Below are positions 48,526 through 58,777 of a stretch of DNA of 64,000 bases, piece by piece. Numbering within the stretch: the stretch's first letter is position 1; the number at the start of each line of letters is the position of its first letter. The stretch covers positions 1 through 64,000 of the forward strand of contig CATLGV010000013.1 of assembly GCA_949948735.1 (NCBI GenBank). The letters are read 5' to 3'. The notes below the pieces were generated by a model, which had not been told where the DNA came from, ran no database searches, and saw nothing but the letters and a program-made list of their open reading frames with translations. This DNA is from an uncultured Lachnospiraceae bacterium. GTDB lineage: Bacteria; Bacillota; Clostridia; Lachnospirales; Lachnospiraceae. The translations under genes and the position numbers were made by a program.

Positions 48526-48666
48526 CGTTCTCACCTCTCTATAATAAAATATCTGGTTAATCATTATGTTTACACAAACAGCTTACTTAGCATATCATAA
48601 AAATACCCTCTACGCAAGTCCTTTTTCACGCTTTCTTGCAGAAATTTCGTTTTCAGCGGAATTTAT

Positions 48667-50034
48667 TTAAAGAAACTTCATTTTCTTAATGGTCGCTACA
48701 AATTCGTTATTGTCCCGGGTGCGTGCAAAAATATCCAGTATCTTGTCCACAGCCTCCTCCGGCTTCATTCCGTTGAGCGCCTTGCGCATAATGTTCATCG
48801 CCTCCAGCTCATCGCCGCTCAGCAGCAAATCCTCGCGGCGCGTTCCGGACTTGGGAATGTCTATCGCCGGGAACACTCTTTTCTCCGAAAGCTTTCTGTC
48901 CAGCACCATCTCCATATTGCCCGTGCCCTTAAATTCCTCGTACACCACATCGTCCATCTTGGAACCGGTCTCAACAAGCGCGGTCGCCAGAATGGTAAGG
49001 CTGCCGCCCTCCCGCATGTTTCTCGCCGCACCGAAAAACCGCTTGGGCATATGCAGCGCCGCCGGATCCAGACCGCCGGAGAGCGTCCTGCCGCTGGGCG
49101 GAACGGTGAGGTTATATGCCCGCGTCAGACGCGTAATGCTGTCCAGCAGAATACAGACATCACGTTTATGCTCTACCAGACGCTTTGCCCGCTCAATCAC
49201 CATCTCGGACACCCGCTTATGATGATCCGGAAGCTCGTCGAAGGTAGAATAAATCACCTCGACATTCGGCCCCTCAATCGCCTCCCGGATATCCGTGACC
49301 TCCTCCGGACGCTCGTCAATCAGCAGAATGATCATATGCATATTCGGCGCAGTCTTCAGGATGGACTTTGCGACCTCTTTTAATAAGGTAGTCTTTCCGG
49401 CCTTGGGCGGCGATACGATCATCCCGCGCTGTCCCTTTCCCACAGGGCTCATCAAGTCCATAATGCGCATTGCCACACTGGCGCGCGGCGTCTCAAGCCG
49501 AATCCGCTCGTTGGGGAAAATCGGTGTCATATCTTCGAAATTGGTCCGCCTGACCGCAAGCTCCGGCGGATACCCGTTGATCTTTTTCACATAAAGAAGC
49601 GCGCTGAACTTCTCATTCTGCGTCTTGACGCGCGTATTACCCTCGATAATATCGCCTGTCTTGAGATTGAAACGACGAATCTGGCTGGGCGCCACATACA
49701 CGTCGTTCTCGCCCGGCAGATAATTCTCACAGCGGATAAATCCGAAGCCGTCCGCCATAACCTCGAGAATGCCGTTTGCCGCAACGCCGCTGTCAAGCTC
49801 CGCCGGGAACTTCTCCTCCGGCTTCTCCGTTCTGGGCTCTCTGGGGCCGCGCAGTACGGGCTTGGGCTCCACGTCCTTTCCCGCCGCCTTGTCCTTCTCA
49901 TCCTCGGCAAGCATCAGCTCTATCAAATCGGCCTTCTTCAAGCCGGTAACTGCCTTCAGGCCGCGGGACTTGGCGATCTCCCTCAGATCCGCAAGCGCAA
50001 GAGACTCGTATTTTTCTCTCATATTTTCCTCCAC
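48667..50034 (-). CDS. rho: Transcription termination factor Rho
   Basis: SPPKAGKTTLLKEVA, LLIDERPEEVTD, SGGLDPAALHMPKRFFGAARN. Confidence 0.97.
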   Translation of the reverse strand: MEENMREKYESLALADLREIAKSRGLKAVTGLKKADLIELMLAEDEKDKAAGKDVEPKPVLRGPREPRTEKPEEKFPAELDSGVAANGILEVMADGFGFIRCENYLPGENDVYVAPSQIRRFNLKTGDIIEGNTRVKTQNEKFSALLYVKKINGYPPELAVRRTNFEDMTPIFPNERIRLETPRASVAMRIMDLMSPVGKGQRGMIVSPPKAGKTTLLKEVAKSILKTAPNMHMIILLIDERPEEVTDIREAIEGPNVEVIYSTFDELPDHHKRVSEMVIERAKRLVEHKRDVCILLDSITRLTRAYNLTVPPSGRTLSGGLDPAALHMPKRFFGAARNMREGGSLTILATALVETGSKMDDVVYEEFKGTGNMEMVLDRKLSEKRVFPAIDIPKSGTRREDLLLSGDELEAMNIMRKALNGMKPEEAVDKILDIFARTRDNNEFVATIKKMKFL

Positions 50035-50171
50035 AAAGCTTTTTATTTAATCGGTAAATTACCCTCAACCAGCAAGGTAAGATCATAAAATGATGCGTTC
50101 TTATAAGATGCAGTAGAATGTACTGCAAAGCTATTATAACTCATTTTTCTGAAAATAGAAAGAAGAATTTA

Positions 50172-50200
50172 TTGCGAATTAAAAATAAATAGACTATGAT
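50172..50200 (+). promoter_or_regulatory. Putative sigma-A promoter for malic enzyme
   Basis: TTGCGA-17 nt-TATGAT ~50 nt upstream of the ATG at 50249. Confidence 0.6.
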
Positions 50201-50248
50201 AGTGTGAAGAGAGCTTTCAATGCAGCAGCGCAGAAATGGGGGAAAATT

Positions 50249-51403
50249 ATGACTATTCAGGAAAAAGCATTAGCATTACATAAGGAATGGAACGGAAAGC
50301 TTGAGACCGTATCCAAAAGCCCGGTAAAGTCCCGCGAGGATTTGTCGCTTGCCTATACGCCCGGCGTGGCGGAGCCCTGCCGGGTTATCGCGGAGAATAA
50401 AGAGGCGGCCTACCAATACACCATGAAGGCCAACACCGTCGCCGTAATATCCGACGGAAGCGCGGTTCTGGGCCTTGGCAATATCGGCCCCTACGCGGCC
50501 ATGCCCGTCATGGAAGGAAAGGCCGTATTGTTCAAGGAATTTGGCGGCGTCAACGCGGTTCCGATTTGTCTGGATACGCAGGACACCGAGGAAATTATCA
50601 AGGCCGTAACATGGCTTGCCCCTGCCTACGGCGGCATCAATCTCGAGGACATCAGCGCGCCGCGCTGCTTCGAAATCGAGGAGCGGCTCAAGGCCGCGCT
50701 GGATATTCCCGTTTTCCATGACGACCAGCACGGCACCGCCATCGTGGTGCTCGCCGGCATCATCAACGCGCTCAAGGTAGTCGGCAAGGAAAAGGAAAAC
50801 TGCAAGGTCATTGTCAACGGCGCGGGCAGCGCAGGCATCGCCATCACAAAGCTGCTGCTCACCTACGGCTTTGTAAACGTTATCCTGTGCGACAAGGTCG
50901 GCATCGTATCCACCTCCACCGAAGGGCTGAACTGGATGCAGGAAAAGATGGCAGGGATTACCAATCCGAATCAGGAAACCGGTACGCTCGCGGACGCGTT
51001 AAAGGGCGCGGACATTTTCGTAGGCGTCTCCGCGCCTAATATCGTAACCCCCGAAATGGTATCCTCTATGGCAAAGGATGCGATTCTGTTCGCGATGGCA
51101 AATCCCGTTCCGGAAATTATGCCTGACGTCGCAAAAGCCGCCGGCGCGCGGATTGTCGGCACGGGCCGCAGTGATTTCCCGAATCAGGTGAACAATGTTG
51201 TCGCCTTCCCGGGTATCTTTAAAGGCGCCCTGGAGGGCCGCGCGACACAGATTACGGAGGAGATGAAGCTTGCCGCCGCAAACGCGATTGCGGGTCTGGT
51301 TCCCGCGGACAAGCTCAGCGAGGACAACATTATGCCGGAAGCGTTTGACCCGAGAGTGGCCGAGCTTGTCGCCGAGGCTGTAAAGTCCCATATCCACAGA
51401 TAA
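50249..51403 (+). CDS. NAD(P)-dependent malic enzyme
   Basis: LSLAYTPGVAEPCRVIAE, FHDDQHGTAIVVLAGIINAL, NGAGSAGIAITKLL; start trimmed to MTIQEKAL. Confidence 0.94.
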   Translation: MTIQEKALALHKEWNGKLETVSKSPVKSREDLSLAYTPGVAEPCRVIAENKEAAYQYTMKANTVAVISDGSAVLGLGNIGPYAAMPVMEGKAVLFKEFGGVNAVPICLDTQDTEEIIKAVTWLAPAYGGINLEDISAPRCFEIEERLKAALDIPVFHDDQHGTAIVVLAGIINALKVVGKEKENCKVIVNGAGSAGIAITKLLLTYGFVNVILCDKVGIVSTSTEGLNWMQEKMAGITNPNQETGTLADALKGADIFVGVSAPNIVTPEMVSSMAKDAILFAMANPVPEIMPDVAKAAGARIVGTGRSDFPNQVNNVVAFPGIFKGALEGRATQITEEMKLAAANAIAGLVPADKLSEDNIMPEAFDPRVAELVAEAVKSHIHR

Positions 51404-51404
51404 A

Positions 51405-52346
51405 ATGGAGCGTCTGTTCTGGGGCGAAAAGCCTTACCATACCCTCGACTATGAGATGAAGACCCTCTACGGTGAGAAAATTTACAAGCTTGCCCTTGAC
51501 GCCGGGATGACCTGCCCCAACCGGGACGGGACACTCGGCGTCGGCGGCTGTATTTTCTGCAGCGCCGGCGGAAGCGGCGATTTTGCCGCCGGCGGTACGG
51601 ATATCCCGGCACAGATTTCCGCGGGCATCGCCGCCCTGCACAGAAAGCACACCGGGAACCGCTTTATTGCTTATTTTCAGGCGTTTACCAATACCTACGC
51701 GCCCGTCGCGCATCTGGGCAGGCTTTACCGCCTGGCGCTGGCACAGGAGCAAATCATCGGCATTTCCATCGCTACCCGGCCCGACTGCTTAGGCAGCGGC
51801 GTTCTCGCACTGCTTCAAACGCTCCGGCGTGAATTTCCTGGCAAATTTATCTGGATCGAGCTGGGGCTGCAGACTATTCATCCGGCCACTGCCGCCCTGA
51901 TTCGGCGCGGATACCCGCTTCCTGTCTTTGCGGACGCTGTGAGCCGGCTGCAGGCTGCAGGCATTCCCGTGATTGTCCATGTGATTCTGGGACTTCCCCA
52001 TGAGACAAAGGAAATGATGCTGGATACCTGCCGTTATTTGAACCGGCTGCACATCGACGGCATTAAGCTGCAGCTTCTTCATGTGCTCAGAGATACGGAT
52101 TTGTCTGTATTATACCGCGAAAATGCCTTTTCGCTGCTCACGCTCGAGGCGTATGTCGATATCGTGATTTCCTGTCTCGAGGTCCTTTCCCCCGACATTG
52201 TGATTCACAGGGTAACCGGCGACGGCCCGCGCTCCCTGCTGATCGCCCCGCTCTGGAGCCTCGACAAACGGCGGGTACTCAACACGCTTCACCGGGAAAT
52301 GAAAAAACGCGGCACGTTCCAGTCGGCCGCATTCTGCAAGAACTGA
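51405..52346 (+). CDS. TIGR01212-type (YhcC-like) radical SAM protein
   Basis: CPNRDGTLGVGGCIFCSAGGSGDF radical SAM motif; IWIELGLQTIHPATAALIRRGY. Confidence 0.9.
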   Translation: MERLFWGEKPYHTLDYEMKTLYGEKIYKLALDAGMTCPNRDGTLGVGGCIFCSAGGSGDFAAGGTDIPAQISAGIAALHRKHTGNRFIAYFQAFTNTYAPVAHLGRLYRLALAQEQIIGISIATRPDCLGSGVLALLQTLRREFPGKFIWIELGLQTIHPATAALIRRGYPLPVFADAVSRLQAAGIPVIVHVILGLPHETKEMMLDTCRYLNRLHIDGIKLQLLHVLRDTDLSVLYRENAFSLLTLEAYVDIVISCLEVLSPDIVIHRVTGDGPRSLLIAPLWSLDKRRVLNTLHREMKKRGTFQSAAFCKN

Positions 52347-52366
52347 TTTGGGAGGATCACATTTTT

Positions 52367-52885
52367 ATGTCACAGGAGCTTTTCACACTGTACAAGCTAA
52401 TCGTTTTATATATGCTGGACAAAGTCCGGTTCAAAATGACCTACAGCCAGCTTTGCAGCTTTATTCTGGAGCGGGAATACACCAGCTTCATCACGCTGCA
52501 GCAAATTCTCTCCGACCTCAGGGACACGGAGCTGATTGAGGTGGATGAGTGCCATACAAACCGTACTTACCTGTCCATCACCGCAGAGGGGCGAAAGACG
52601 CTGTCCTATTTCAAGGACCGCATCGGCAAAGCAATTACCGCCGATATCGACAGCTACCTTGCGGAAAACAATCTGGAGCTGAAAAGCGAAGCCTCTGTCA
52701 CCGCGGACTACCTGCGCACAGCCGGCGGCGACTACACGGTTTCTCTCTCCGTCCGGGAGCGTGAGGAAGCGCTCGTAAGCGTTACGCTCTCCGTCCCGAC
52801 AGAGCAGCTTGCGGAGAACGTCTGCGAAAGCTGGTATCGCAAAAATCAGCAAATCTACAAATATCTGGTGGAAGAGCTTTTTTAA
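52367..52885 (+). CDS. DUF4364-like protein
   Basis: LYKLIVLYMLDKVRFKMTYSQLCSFILEREYTSFITLQQILSDLRD winged-helix-like start. Confidence 0.8.
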   Translation: MSQELFTLYKLIVLYMLDKVRFKMTYSQLCSFILEREYTSFITLQQILSDLRDTELIEVDECHTNRTYLSITAEGRKTLSYFKDRIGKAITADIDSYLAENNLELKSEASVTADYLRTAGGDYTVSLSVREREEALVSVTLSVPTEQLAENVCESWYRKNQQIYKYLVEELF

Positions 52886-54222
52886 TCCCCCGCCTCCTGC
52901 TGCGCCTCCTTGCGGATACGCTGCATGTGCTCCCTGATTTTCACCTCGTATCCGTTCCATGACGGCTCGTAAAATTTCTTCCCGGCCAGCTCATACGGAA
53001 GATACTGCTGCTCAACATAGTGATTGCGGTAATCGTGCGCATATTTATACCCGGTGCCGCGCCCGAGCTTTGCCGCTCCCTTATAATGCGCATCCTGCAG
53101 GTGGGACGGTATGGGCAGATTCCCGCTTGCCTTAATCTCCTCATTTGCCGCAAAAATCGCATTGCACGCGGCATTGCTCTTGGGCGCGCAGGCGACATAG
53201 GCTGCCGCCTGTGCAAGAATAATCTGGGCCTCCGGCATTCCGATTCGCTCCACGGCAAGCGACGCGCTCACGGCAACGTTCAGCGCCATCGGATCCGCGT
53301 TGCCCACATCCTCGGCCGCACATATCATAATGCGTCTGGCAATAAACGCAACGGCCTCCCCCGCATAAAGCATCTTCGCGAGGTAGTATACCGCCGCGTC
53401 GGGATCTGAACCTCTCATGCTTTTGATAAATGCGGAAATCGTGTCATAATGGCTGTCGCCGCCTTTATCATAGCGCACGCGCCGCCTCTGTATACACTCC
53501 TGCGCTACCTCCAGCGTCAAGTGGATTTTGCCGTCCGCACTCCTGTCCGTCGTCATAATCCCAAGCTCCACGGCATTCAGCGCATGCCTGGCGTCCCCGC
53601 CAGATAAGTCGGCAAGAAATTCCAGCGCCTCCGCGTCGATTTCCGCGTCGAAGCTCCCCATTCCCTTCTCCTTATCGTACACAGCCCTGCGTATCAGCTC
53701 CTTGATATCCTCCCGCTCCAGCGGCTTGAGTTCAAAGATAATAGAACGCGAAATCAAGGCCCCGTTGACCTCAAAATACGGATTCTCGGTGGTCGCCCCT
53801 ATCAGGATAATCGTGCCGTCCTCCACAAAAGGAAGCAGGTAGTCCTGCTGTCCCTTATTAAACCGGTGAATCTCATCAATAAAAAGGATTGTGCGCTTCG
53901 CATACATGGCAAGCGTGTCCTTTGCCCGGCCAATCACCTCTTCCATATCCTTCTTCCCGGCAACGGTAGCGTTGATCTGCGTAAACGCTGCGCTCGTGGT
54001 ATTGGCGATCACCTTCGCAAGCGTCGTCTTCCCCGTTCCCGGCGGTCCGTAAAAAATAATGGAGCTGATTTTGTCCGCCTTGATCGCGCGGTAAAGCAGC
54101 TTGTCCCTGCCGATAATGTGGGACTGCCCCACTACCTCCTCCAGGCTGGTCGGCCGCAGCCTCGCCGCAAGAGGCGCTTCTTTTTCCCCGTTCGTTTCCC
54201 TCATATATTCAAATAAATCCAT
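52882..54222 (-). CDS. rarA: Replication-associated recombination protein A (RarA/MgsA)
   Basis: LAARLRPTSLEEVVGQSHIIG, YGPPGTGKTTLAKVIAN, LFIDEIHRFNKGQQDYLLPFVEDG. Confidence 0.95.
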   Translation of the reverse strand: MDLFEYMRETNGEKEAPLAARLRPTSLEEVVGQSHIIGRDKLLYRAIKADKISSIIFYGPPGTGKTTLAKVIANTTSAAFTQINATVAGKKDMEEVIGRAKDTLAMYAKRTILFIDEIHRFNKGQQDYLLPFVEDGTIILIGATTENPYFEVNGALISRSIIFELKPLEREDIKELIRRAVYDKEKGMGSFDAEIDAEALEFLADLSGGDARHALNAVELGIMTTDRSADGKIHLTLEVAQECIQRRRVRYDKGGDSHYDTISAFIKSMRGSDPDAAVYYLAKMLYAGEAVAFIARRIMICAAEDVGNADPMALNVAVSASLAVERIGMPEAQIILAQAAAYVACAPKSNAACNAIFAANEEIKASGNLPIPSHLQDAHYKGAAKLGRGTGYKYAHDYRNHYVEQQYLPYELAGKKFYEPSWNGYEVKIREHMQRIRKEAQQEAGD

Positions 54223-54432
54223 CTGCCACCACCCGTCCTCTACATTTATTTCCTGTTCACCATCATACGTGAAAGCCCCGCAACAGTCAACAGCCCTGTC
54301 GCGGGCATCCGGACAATTTTTTTAATTTTCTTTTATTTTAGGCTTCAACTACAAGAACAAAAGTTATATACTATAGCTATAGGACAACTAAACGTGTCAT
54401 TCAAAGTCAGAATACTACCGGAGGGTGAACGA

Positions 54433-54675
54433 ATGCTGCTCGTACGATTATCATTAAAAATTGGCAAAACAATCCTTGGCACGCTGTGGTGGCCAATTCA
54501 CAAAATCATATTCTGGTTCCGCCTGCGGCACATGGATTTCTGGTGGTACTACACCATGCAGAATTGCTACAGCTTTTATCCCCCTTCCTTTTATTATACG
54601 CATACAAGGGAGGAAATCGCACGTATCCGTGAGGAGGATCTCAAGCTTGTTCGGGAGCTTATCGATCAGATGTAG
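54433..54675 (+). CDS. Small aromatic-rich hypothetical protein
   Basis: GGAGGG RBS before ATG 54433; MLLVRLSLKIGKTILGTLWWPIHKIIFWFRLRHMDFWWYYTMQNCYSFYPPSFYYTHTREEIARIREEDLKLVRELIDQM. Confidence 0.65.
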   Translation: MLLVRLSLKIGKTILGTLWWPIHKIIFWFRLRHMDFWWYYTMQNCYSFYPPSFYYTHTREEIARIREEDLKLVRELIDQM

Positions 54676-54763
54676 CTTCCGGGCATTTCCGCGCTCCCTC
54701 TTTCCTATTTTCCGAAAATGTGCTAGAATATCTCTAAAACGTAAAGGAATATCTATATGGATT

Positions 54764-55642
54764 ATGGTCAATAAAGTAAACGGAAACAATTATTATACCT
54801 ATAACAGACAGAAAAACATCAATGTGTCCGATACGGGGGAACAGTTCAGTCTGGATTACAGGCAGCGCCCGCTTCAGCCGCAGAACGGACAGCGCAAAAA
54901 GGAAACGGATGAGGAGGACGGCGTCCGTCTGGAGCTCTCCGGGACCTCACAGAGCGCCTCCAAAACCGACAGCCCCGTAAAAGCCGCGCCCCGTTCCGAC
55001 AAAGCCGCGGGCGCCGCTCAGGCTGCGGACGTCCGGGGGCAGACTTCCCTGTTTGAATCGCTGCGGGCAGCCGCATCTTCTTTTTTTGCGGCGATTGGGC
55101 GCTTTTTTCAAATGCTGTGGCGCGAGCCGGATACCGCAACGACGGACGTGGATGCCGCCGCGTCTTCATCGGAGCAGGAAGCCTCCGATACGGACACTGT
55201 GGAGGCAGAGCAGGCGGCAGACGACGACACCGGCCTTATCGCAACGGCGGCAGACGACGCCGGCCCTATTCCGACGGCGGCAGACGACGACGGCCCTATT
55301 CCGACGGCGGCAGACGACGCCAGCCTTATCGCAACGGCGGCAGACGACGCATATACCGCAGCGGACGCGGACAGCCTCATCCCGGCAGCGACAGACGACG
55401 CAGCGGACACGCCCGACGCATACCTGATGACCAGAGAACGGCTCGAGGAGGAGATTCGGCCGTATCTGCATACCAAGGACATGCAGCAGGTGCTGAAGCT
55501 TTTGACGGATAACGGCAGACGGACGGTTGCCAAAAACTCCTCGCTCCTGACCTACTATGACAAGAAAGGCCGCATCACGCAGCCAACCGCCTCGGATCGG
55601 GAACGAATCCTGTACGGGGATCAAAATGCAAGAAATCTGTGA
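54764..55642 (+). CDS. Hypothetical protein with 10-aa Ala/Asp-rich repeats
   Basis: GLIATAADDA/GPIPTAADDD/GPIPTAADDA/SLIATAADDA repeats; start trimmed from the overlapping ORF to MVNKVNGNNYY. Confidence 0.65.
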   Translation: MVNKVNGNNYYTYNRQKNINVSDTGEQFSLDYRQRPLQPQNGQRKKETDEEDGVRLELSGTSQSASKTDSPVKAAPRSDKAAGAAQAADVRGQTSLFESLRAAASSFFAAIGRFFQMLWREPDTATTDVDAAASSSEQEASDTDTVEAEQAADDDTGLIATAADDAGPIPTAADDDGPIPTAADDASLIATAADDAYTAADADSLIPAATDDAADTPDAYLMTRERLEEEIRPYLHTKDMQQVLKLLTDNGRRTVAKNSSLLTYYDKKGRITQPTASDRERILYGDQNARNL

Positions 55643-55650
55643 AAAAGCAA

Positions 55651-55678
55651 ACCGGGCGCACGAGCGCCCGGTTTTTAC
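55651..55678 (+). terminator. Rho-independent terminator
   Basis: accgggcgcacgagcgcccggttttt just after the 55642 stop. Confidence 0.85.
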
Positions 55679-56778
55679 TGTGAATTATAAGGGGTTACAA
55701 CACGGTTTTTGCCATTCTGTTTCCCATAATACAATCTGCTGTCGGCATGCTTGATCGTGTCCTCGACCGCATTTCCCACGCGGTGCCCCGCAACGCCAAG
55801 TGTCAGCGAACAGTGCAGCTCCTTTCCACGACAGCGAAATACATGCTTCTCAACCTCCTGCCGGATATTTTCCGCAGTCTCACAGATATGATCCAGCCTG
55901 TCTGTGCTCATAATCAGGATTTCCTCCCCGCCCCAGCGGCAGACGTATCCGCGATCGCTCACCTTCTCCTTGGCAATATGCGCAATCTCCTTTAAGACCA
56001 CATCGCCAAAATCATGTCCGTAGGTGTCATTCACCCGCTTAAAATTATCGATATCGCACATGATCAGCCCGAAATCCTCTTCCGACTTCAGCGCGCGTTC
56101 AAGAAAATCCTGCATACTCCGACGATTATACAATCCGGTCAGCGGATCCACGCTTGCCATATTGTCCAGCGCAACATTCTGATTGCGCAGCTGGGCCGTT
56201 ATGCGCTGCATATCCCACACGAAAATCACGGTCACCATAAACAGAAAGACAAAATTGCATACGGAATTGAATATATAAATCAGCAGCTCCACAGCCACCG
56301 GCAGCTCTATCTGAAAAATGGCTCCCGCAAACAGGGACAGGCTGCGGCACGCAATAAAAGAAAGCGCCGCAATCAAGCCGAGCGCAGTCGCAATCACATA
56401 CCGCCGCCTTCCCTCAAGCAGCGTCGCGCACATATAATACCCAAACGGAATCAGCCCGATAATATACTGCGGAAAACCAAACGTCCAGCCGACGCAAATC
56501 GTAGCGACAAACGAATGGATAATAATCTCCCAATAGGTCATATAAAAGACCTTCATAATCTCGCTCTCGTACCCGCGCTTGATAATATCAATGCATTTTA
56601 TGTATACGGCCACACTCCCGACATTAAAAATGACCATCGGCCAAATGTGCAGTAAGTTGAAAAGCACAAACAACACTACATGCACCATCGTAATGGAATA
56701 GATTATCAGCTTATATTTAAACCGCTCTGTCGAGACCTGCTGCCGCAGCATCCGCCTGACGTCCTTCATATTCTTCAT
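55675..56778 (-). CDS. Membrane GGDEF diguanylate cyclase
   Basis: N-terminal TM helices; SVDPLTGLYNRRSMQDFL and VCRWGGEEILIM (GGEEI variant). Confidence 0.9.
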   Translation of the reverse strand: MKNMKDVRRMLRQQVSTERFKYKLIIYSITMVHVVLFVLFNLLHIWPMVIFNVGSVAVYIKCIDIIKRGYESEIMKVFYMTYWEIIIHSFVATICVGWTFGFPQYIIGLIPFGYYMCATLLEGRRRYVIATALGLIAALSFIACRSLSLFAGAIFQIELPVAVELLIYIFNSVCNFVFLFMVTVIFVWDMQRITAQLRNQNVALDNMASVDPLTGLYNRRSMQDFLERALKSEEDFGLIMCDIDNFKRVNDTYGHDFGDVVLKEIAHIAKEKVSDRGYVCRWGGEEILIMSTDRLDHICETAENIRQEVEKHVFRCRGKELHCSLTLGVAGHRVGNAVEDTIKHADSRLYYGKQNGKNRVVTPYNSQ

Positions 56779-56899
56779 AGACCGCCTGTTCCCTCATCCG
56801 TCATAATAGTATCCGTTAAAACATACTCATTCGTAAATTATAGCGCATAATGGCGCCAAAGTAAATCCAATTTTTTGAATAAGAACAATTCCGTTTCCG

Positions 56900-56962
56900 G
56901 CAAAAAGGAGCCGCTGCTCCGGCAGACTATAACTCTGCCTTTGCAACAGCTCCCTGAGATTT
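56900..56962 (-). terminator. Terminator downstream of the 56989 solute-binding protein
   Basis: Minus strand GGAGCTGTTGC...GGCAGA...TCTGCC...GCAGCGGCTCCTTTTT. Confidence 0.7.
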
Positions 56963-56988
56963 CTAACCTTTTTGCGCTTTACTTATGC

Positions 56989-58716
56989 TTAAGGAAGCAT
57001 ATCGGTATTGCCAAATACCGCCTCCCATTTTGCGGCACGCTCATCCATAATTGCCTGACCGCCTGAGCTTAAGTAATCTGCCAGCATACTATCCCAAACA
57101 CTGTCGAAATCAGCTTCCGATGCAATAACCGCATTGTCGTAAACCTGATCGCGCTTAGCGCTTAAGGTATCGCCGATATTTGCCTCTGCCTCAATGGCGC
57201 CTACATTGACATTCTTAGCGGGAACCGCATTCGTCTGTGCAATCTTGTCTGCCTCTGAAACAATATCCGGATCGATACCGCCATAATTATATGCCTGGGA
57301 AAGCTTTGTCAGTTCTTCTGTAGCCAAGTGCAGTCCGTTACAGGTAATTGTATAGTCGATATTCATACCGGAGTTCATAATCGGGTCACCGGTTGCCGCA
57401 ACCGTCTGGATTGCGCCGCTCTCTAATACATTGTGCGTTACGCCTTCATCACCAATCTGCAGATACTGAATGTGCTCCGGATCGCTGATCCAGTCAAGAT
57501 ACAGCATACAAGCCAGCGGCTCATCATTGGTGATCGGGAAAAAGATCTTGCGGTCTCCCGCAGTGCTGGATACATACTTTGTATGTGTTCCCTTGGAATC
57601 CTCAAAAGGATCGATTGCGATGTAGCATGCGTCTTCGCCTACGTTTCTCTGCAGGTTTACATTGATGCTGTCATCACCGTTACGGAACGGATAATCCCAG
57701 TTATGCGTGAAAGCGCCTACATAACCAGCCTTCATCATGTCGTCTTCCGTTGTGTCGCCGCTTCCGTACAGTGCAAAGTTATCCCACAGAAGGCCCTGGT
57801 TATACCATTTGTTCAAAAGCCTTATCGCTTCTTTTGTGCCGTTCTGGGTGAGCTTTCTGTCATCGTATCCGTTGATGTAGAATTCTTTATCGGTAATGTC
57901 CGGATCGATAAAGGACTCGATCAGCGTAGCTGCCCTCCAACCCACGTCGTAGCTTACCGAATAAGGAATCATCTTATCCGCATCTGCGCCGAGAAGCTTT
58001 TCTTTGTTTTCCTCAAACGCAATCAGCATTTTCTCAAACTCATCTTTTGTGGTAGGCACGCTCAGTCCCAAAGCGTCAAGCCAGTCCTTACGAACAAAGG
58101 TGTTAATACGGTTATTCACCGCCAGCTTACCTTCAATCGCCCAGATTGTGCCGTTTACAGGATCCTTGTCCCAATAAATATTGGTTTCGCCAAGCCAGTT
58201 CCACAGGTTCGGCAGCTCATCCTTGTAATCTTCCACATAACTGCTCAGATCAAGGACACCCCCCATATCCGCATATGTCAGAATGGTAGGATAGCTGTAC
58301 GTTACACAGATGTCAGGAGCCGTTCCCGCAGCAAGCAGATTGTTGACCTCCTCAACCTCTGTCCAACGGGGAACCTTTACAAATTCCACCTCGACATTAT
58401 GATCCTCGAGCATTCCCTTTTTGATGTACTCCGCATACATATTGCTCGTCGGATCCGTGCCGCCATCGTTTCCACGGTCATAAACCTCAACCGTAATATG
58501 TCTCGTTTCCGCAAACTTGCCGTCTACGAGCTCGCCGGCTGCAGCCGCTTCCGTACCTGCCTCCGTGCTTCCTGTCTCCTGCTTCTGCTGCGTATTTCCC
58601 GCAGAAGAATCGCCGGAAGAGCTGCCGGAAGAAGAGGGCTCTGAGCTGCTGCCGCCACATGCTGTCAGCGCAATCATAACGCCTGCGAGCAGAATGGAAA
58701 TTAGTTTTTTCTTCAT
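56989..58716 (-). CDS. LplA-like extracellular solute-binding lipoprotein
   Basis: Lipobox MIALTACGG; AAGTAPDICVTYSYPTILTYADMGGVLDLSSYV typical of Lpl-type SBPs. Confidence 0.88.
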   Translation of the reverse strand: MKKKLISILLAGVMIALTACGGSSSEPSSSGSSSGDSSAGNTQQKQETGSTEAGTEAAAAGELVDGKFAETRHITVEVYDRGNDGGTDPTSNMYAEYIKKGMLEDHNVEVEFVKVPRWTEVEEVNNLLAAGTAPDICVTYSYPTILTYADMGGVLDLSSYVEDYKDELPNLWNWLGETNIYWDKDPVNGTIWAIEGKLAVNNRINTFVRKDWLDALGLSVPTTKDEFEKMLIAFEENKEKLLGADADKMIPYSVSYDVGWRAATLIESFIDPDITDKEFYINGYDDRKLTQNGTKEAIRLLNKWYNQGLLWDNFALYGSGDTTEDDMMKAGYVGAFTHNWDYPFRNGDDSINVNLQRNVGEDACYIAIDPFEDSKGTHTKYVSSTAGDRKIFFPITNDEPLACMLYLDWISDPEHIQYLQIGDEGVTHNVLESGAIQTVAATGDPIMNSGMNIDYTITCNGLHLATEELTKLSQAYNYGGIDPDIVSEADKIAQTNAVPAKNVNVGAIEAEANIGDTLSAKRDQVYDNAVIASEADFDSVWDSMLADYLSSGGQAIMDERAAKWEAVFGNTDMLP

Positions 58717-58777
58717 TTTTTTACCTCCCTGTTAATAATATGTATTTGAATGAACGGATTCTGATAAAAAGACCCGC

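Noticed and set aside
52882-52885. 4-bp tail-to-tail overlap of the DUF4364 and rarA stops
   Set aside because: Common outcome of compact convergent genes; no further signal.
54461-54763. N-terminal extension of the 54461..55642 ORF
   Set aside because: Overlaps the well-supported small CDS 54433-54675 in another frame; conserved-looking start is MVNKVNGN at 54764.
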